This document shows, piece after piece, positions 4,820-7,006 of a stretch of DNA of 7,006 bases (positions are counted from its first letter, which is position 1; each line of letters begins with the position of its first letter). The notes under the pieces are model-generated. The model did no database searches, had not been told where the DNA came from, and saw only the letters and a list, made by a program, of their open reading frames with translations. Made by a program: the position numbers and the translations under genes. The stretch comes from an uncultured Moraxellaceae bacterium (lineage in GTDB: Bacteria > Pseudomonadota > Gammaproteobacteria > Pseudomonadales > Moraxellaceae): NCBI GenBank assembly GCA_937928295.1, contig CALEYY010000341.1:1-7006 (forward strand), read 5' to 3'.

Positions 4820-5827
4820 TCAATTCTTGCCGTAGGCACGCGGCGCATGGCCTTTCCAGCGCTTGAAAGCATTAATGAAACTGGATGCTTCGGCATAGCC
4901 AAGGCGGTCGGCGATCTCCGTCAGGCTGAGATGGCTGTTCTGCAGAAACTCCTCCGCCAGCGCCTCGCGCACCTCTTCGGTCAGCGCCCGGAAGCTTGTT
5001 TTTTCCTCGTTCAGGCGTCGATGCAGGGTGCGCAGGCTGTGGCCCAGGGCTTGCGCCGTCGCGGCCATGTCGGGCATGTGGCCAGGTTTTTTCAGCAGAT
5101 AGTCGCGGACTTGAGCGGCCAGCCCCGAACGGGCTTGCCGCTGGCTGAGCAGCGCCTGGCACTGGCTTTCGCAGAATGCGGCGGTGGCCGGATTGGCCTG
5201 CGGCAGGGGCAGGTCGAGCAGACGGCTGTCGAGCACGGCGTAATTGCAGTCGGCGTTGTAGCGGGCAGCTACGCCGAATATATCTTGCAGCCGCTCCGGA
5301 TACGCGGGCTCCGGGGCGCGGTAGCCCACGGCTTTCACCGGGATGGCCTGGGCAAACAGCTCGCGCTGGATGGTCATGATGGCGGCGCTGTCGCGCTCGA
5401 CCATGAAGCGGCGCATGTCGGCCGGGATGTCGCTGTCATCGAGGATCAGCCAGAGCTCATCGCCACGGATTTCGCTGCGGATGCGGCAGAAGGCATAGGT
5501 CAGGTCGAGGTAACGCAGGCCGATGTCGATGGCGCTGCGCAGCGTTGGGCTGCTGAGCAATGTGTAGCCCCAGATGCCGTAGGCGGTGAGGTGATAGCGC
5601 AGCCCGGCTTCCAGCCCCAGTGGTTGCTCGGCGCCCAGGTTGCTGATCAGGTTGCGCGCGATCTGCAGTTCATCGGCGGCGATGACGGTCGCGGTGGGAT
5701 CGGCCAGCATGGCTTCGGTCAGGGCGGTGCCGGCCAGGCAGGCGGCGGGCGTGATGCCCTGCTCTTGGCCGAGTCGGGCCAGCAGGGCGGCACTGGTGAT
5801 GGGGCGTCTGAAGTTCCAATTGCTCAT
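4820..5827 (-). CDS. AraC-family transcriptional regulator
   Basis: A 335-residue regulator. Residues about 20-205 form the N-terminal effector/dimerisation domain of the 'arabinose-binding' type (PF12625-like: GLEAGLRYHLTAYGIWGYTLLSSPTLRSAI and so on). Residues 235-335 form the C-terminal DNA-binding domain with two helix-turn-helix units, MAATAQALGHSLRTLHRRLN (254-273) and LTEIADRLGYAEASSFINAFKRWKGHAP (302-329), the signature AraC end. Regulators of this subclass respond to small or lipophilic metabolites and commonly activate a divergent catabolic gene. Here the neighbour is a flavin monooxygenase read away from it, and a 21-bp-spaced direct repeat lies between them. The start at 5827 has a weak upstream site. 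The effector is unknown. Confidence 0.93.
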   Translation of the reverse strand: MSNWNFRRPITSAALLARLGQEQGITPAACLAGTALTEAMLADPTATVIAADELQIARNLISNLGAEQPLGLEAGLRYHLTAYGIWGYTLLSSPTLRSAIDIGLRYLDLTYAFCRIRSEIRGDELWLILDDSDIPADMRRFMVERDSAAIMTIQRELFAQAIPVKAVGYRAPEPAYPERLQDIFGVAARYNADCNYAVLDSRLLDLPLPQANPATAAFCESQCQALLSQRQARSGLAAQVRDYLLKKPGHMPDMAATAQALGHSLRTLHRRLNEEKTSFRALTEEVREALAEEFLQNSHLSLTEIADRLGYAEASSFINAFKRWKGHAPRAYGKN

Positions 5828-5883
5828 CTGGGACTCATATAGTGCTCATGCGCTGCTCGCGTGGCGGATGAAGAAAAGGGTGT

Positions 5884-5920
5884 TTGGCAGAAACTATCAA
5901 TAAATTGGCAGCTCTGACCA
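5884..5920. promoter_or_regulatory. Candidate AraC-type operator: two direct repeats 21 bp apart
   Basis: TTGGCAG occurs at 5884-5890 and again at 5905-5911, a spacing of exactly 21 bp (two helical turns). The match extends as TTGGCAG-N5-A-N-CA in both copies (5884-5899 and 5905-5920). AraC-family proteins bind such tandem half-sites on one DNA face, each subunit using two helix-turn-helix units. The pair sits in the divergent gap between the regulator and the monooxygenase, about 60-95 bases upstream of the monooxygenase start. A weak promoter directly after it (TACAGT 5921-5926, 17 bases, TACGCT 5944-5949) would suit activation from the second site. Confidence 0.55.
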
Positions 5921-5979
5921 TACAGTCTTTTGATTTTTCTCGGTACGCTGCGGCCAGTCTAGAAATAAGGGTGCAGGTC

Positions 5980-6991
5980 ATGACGACACAACGGGTACAT
6001 GATGCGGTAATCATCGGCAGCGGCTTTGCCGGTCTGGGCATGGCCATCCAGCTCAGAGATGCCGGCTTCAGCGATCTGGTGATACTGGAGAAAGAGGCCG
6101 ATGTGGGCGGGGTCTGGCGTGACAATCGCTATCCCGGCGCGGCCTGCGATGTGCCGTCGCACCTGTATTCGTTTTCGTTCGAGCCGAACACGCGCTGGAC
6201 GCGCAAATTCGCACAGCAGGCGGAAATCCACGCCTATCTGCGTGAGTGTGCCGACAAGCATGATCTGCGCGGCCTTACCCGCTTCAATACCGAAGTGACG
6301 GGTGCGGCTTTTGATGAGGCCGCCGGCCTTTGGCGCATCAGTACCACGCAGCATAGTAAAGAGCAGAATGAAACGATTCTGGCCCGCGTGCTGATCTCCG
6401 CCGTGGGCCAGCTCAACCGGCCGGCAACGCCGCGCGTGGAAGGTATCGAGCAGTTTCAGGGGCAGGTCTTCCATTCCGCGCGCTGGAATTACGATGTTTC
6501 GCTGGAGGGTAAGCGCATCGCGGTGATTGGCACCGGTGCCAGCGCTATCCAGTTCGTGCCGCAGATCGTGCCGACAGCGAAAAGTCTGGTGCTGATCCAG
6601 CGCTCGGCACCGTATGTGATTCCCAAACCGGATCGCCGCTACCTCGGCATCGAGCAGGCGCTGTTCACGAAGCTGCCCAAGGTGCAGATGGGCAGCCGCC
6701 TCTGGCAATACCTCAGCCACGAGCGCAACGCACTGGCGTTCACGGTGTCGGACAAATTCATGGCGATGCCGTTGCGCCAGTTCCAGCGCCACCTCGCCGC
6801 CACGGTCAGCGATCCGGCGTTGCGCGCCAAGCTCACGCCGGATTATCCCATCGGCTGCAAGCGCATCCTGATTTCCAATGACTACTATCAGGCGCTGTCC
6901 CAGCCGCAGGTGAGTGTGGTCAACGGCGGCGTGGAGCGGGCGGATGCTACCGGCATCGTGACCAGCGACGGCGTGCATCACGAGGTCGATG
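5980..6991 (+). CDS. Baeyer-Villiger-type flavin monooxygenase, 3' end missing
   Basis: This is the first 337 residues of a class B flavoprotein monooxygenase; the family is usually around 490-550 residues, so the C-terminal third is lost at the adapter. Motifs in order: FAD-binding GSGFAGLG (13-20), the BVMO motif GGVWRDNRYPGAACD (43-57), the fingerprint F159-x-G161-x3-H165-x3-W169, and NADPH-binding GTGASA (184-189). Such enzymes use NADPH and O2 to insert oxygen next to a carbonyl, giving esters or lactones, or oxidise sulfur or nitrogen. The residue after W169 is Asn where Pro or Asp is usual. ATG at 5980 is preceded by AGGGTGCAGG. Translation of the last genomic codons would run into adapter-encoded residues (EIGRA), which must not be counted. 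The substrate cannot be told. Its likely regulator is the divergent AraC-family gene. Confidence 0.93.
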
Positions 6992-7006
6992 AGATCGGAA
7001 GAGCGT
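6992..7006 (-). other. Illumina adapter (library artefact)
   Basis: The last 15 bases, AGATCGGAAGAGCGT, are the start of the Illumina adapter and the exact reverse complement of 17-31. The genomic sequence ends at 6991 inside the monooxygenase gene. Confidence 0.97.

Noticed and set aside
4430..5842. Long open frame of 470 codons on the plus strand
   Set aside because: It runs antisense across rpmB, its promoter and the AraC-family gene, all of which are recognisable proteins. Its composition (Gln/Gly/Ala/His-rich, no domain) is what a GC-rich gene produces on its opposite strand.
5959..6981. Open frame of 340 codons on the minus strand
   Set aside because: It is the antisense shadow of the flavin monooxygenase, which has clear FAD, NADPH and BVMO motifs on the plus strand.
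1..7006. Mobile element bounded by 15-bp terminal inverted repeats
   Set aside because: The repeats are sequencing adapter, and no transposase, integrase or target-site duplication is present.

Overview
The window is an insert of about 6.96 kb from a GC-rich proteobacterial chromosome. Both ends are capped by Illumina adapter sequence (1-31 and 6992-7006), so its two outermost genes are cut by the library or assembly and not by biology. The L28 and L33 proteins (Cys-poor, zinc-independent types in an rpmB-rpmG pair) read like those of gammaproteobacteria and remind me most of Moraxellaceae/Acinetobacter relatives. The high GC would suit a GC-rich member of that group. The genus is inference from memory of the protein sequences.

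Layout. (1) Positions 32-2286 carry an HvfABCX / bufferin-type RiPP metallophore locus. A secreted Cys-repeat precursor (hvfA), an MNIO/DUF692 maturase (hvfB) and a DUF2063 partner (hvfC, cut by the window edge) run leftward as a tight operon. A DoxX-like membrane protein (hvfX) is transcribed divergently from a 173-bp shared control region. (2) A strong bidirectional terminator (2305-2330) separates hvfX from a convergent leftward group. That group is a DUF815 AAA-type ATPase, an ECF sigma factor, and a small zinc-finger anti-sigma factor with a His-rich tail that overlaps the sigma gene. (3) A second perfect terminator (4221-4250) closes the leftward rpmB-rpmG operon, which has a good sigma-70 promoter at 4739-4767. 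(4) An AraC-family regulator (leftward) and a Baeyer-Villiger-type flavin monooxygenase (rightward, truncated) diverge from an intergenic region holding two copies of TTGGCAG spaced exactly 21 bp.

How it fits together. HvfB with HvfC is expected to oxidatively modify cysteines in the EGKCG/EAKCG motifs of HvfA, giving an exported copper-binding peptide, with HvfX as the associated membrane component. The ECF sigma/anti-sigma pair next door is a plausible controller: an RpoE-like promoter candidate (GTAACAA-N15-CTCTAA) lies about 50 bp upstream of hvfA. This link is inferred. The most interesting object is the precursor itself, with one canonical EGKCG followed by five Ala-substituted EAKCG motifs in a near-perfect 10-residue array.
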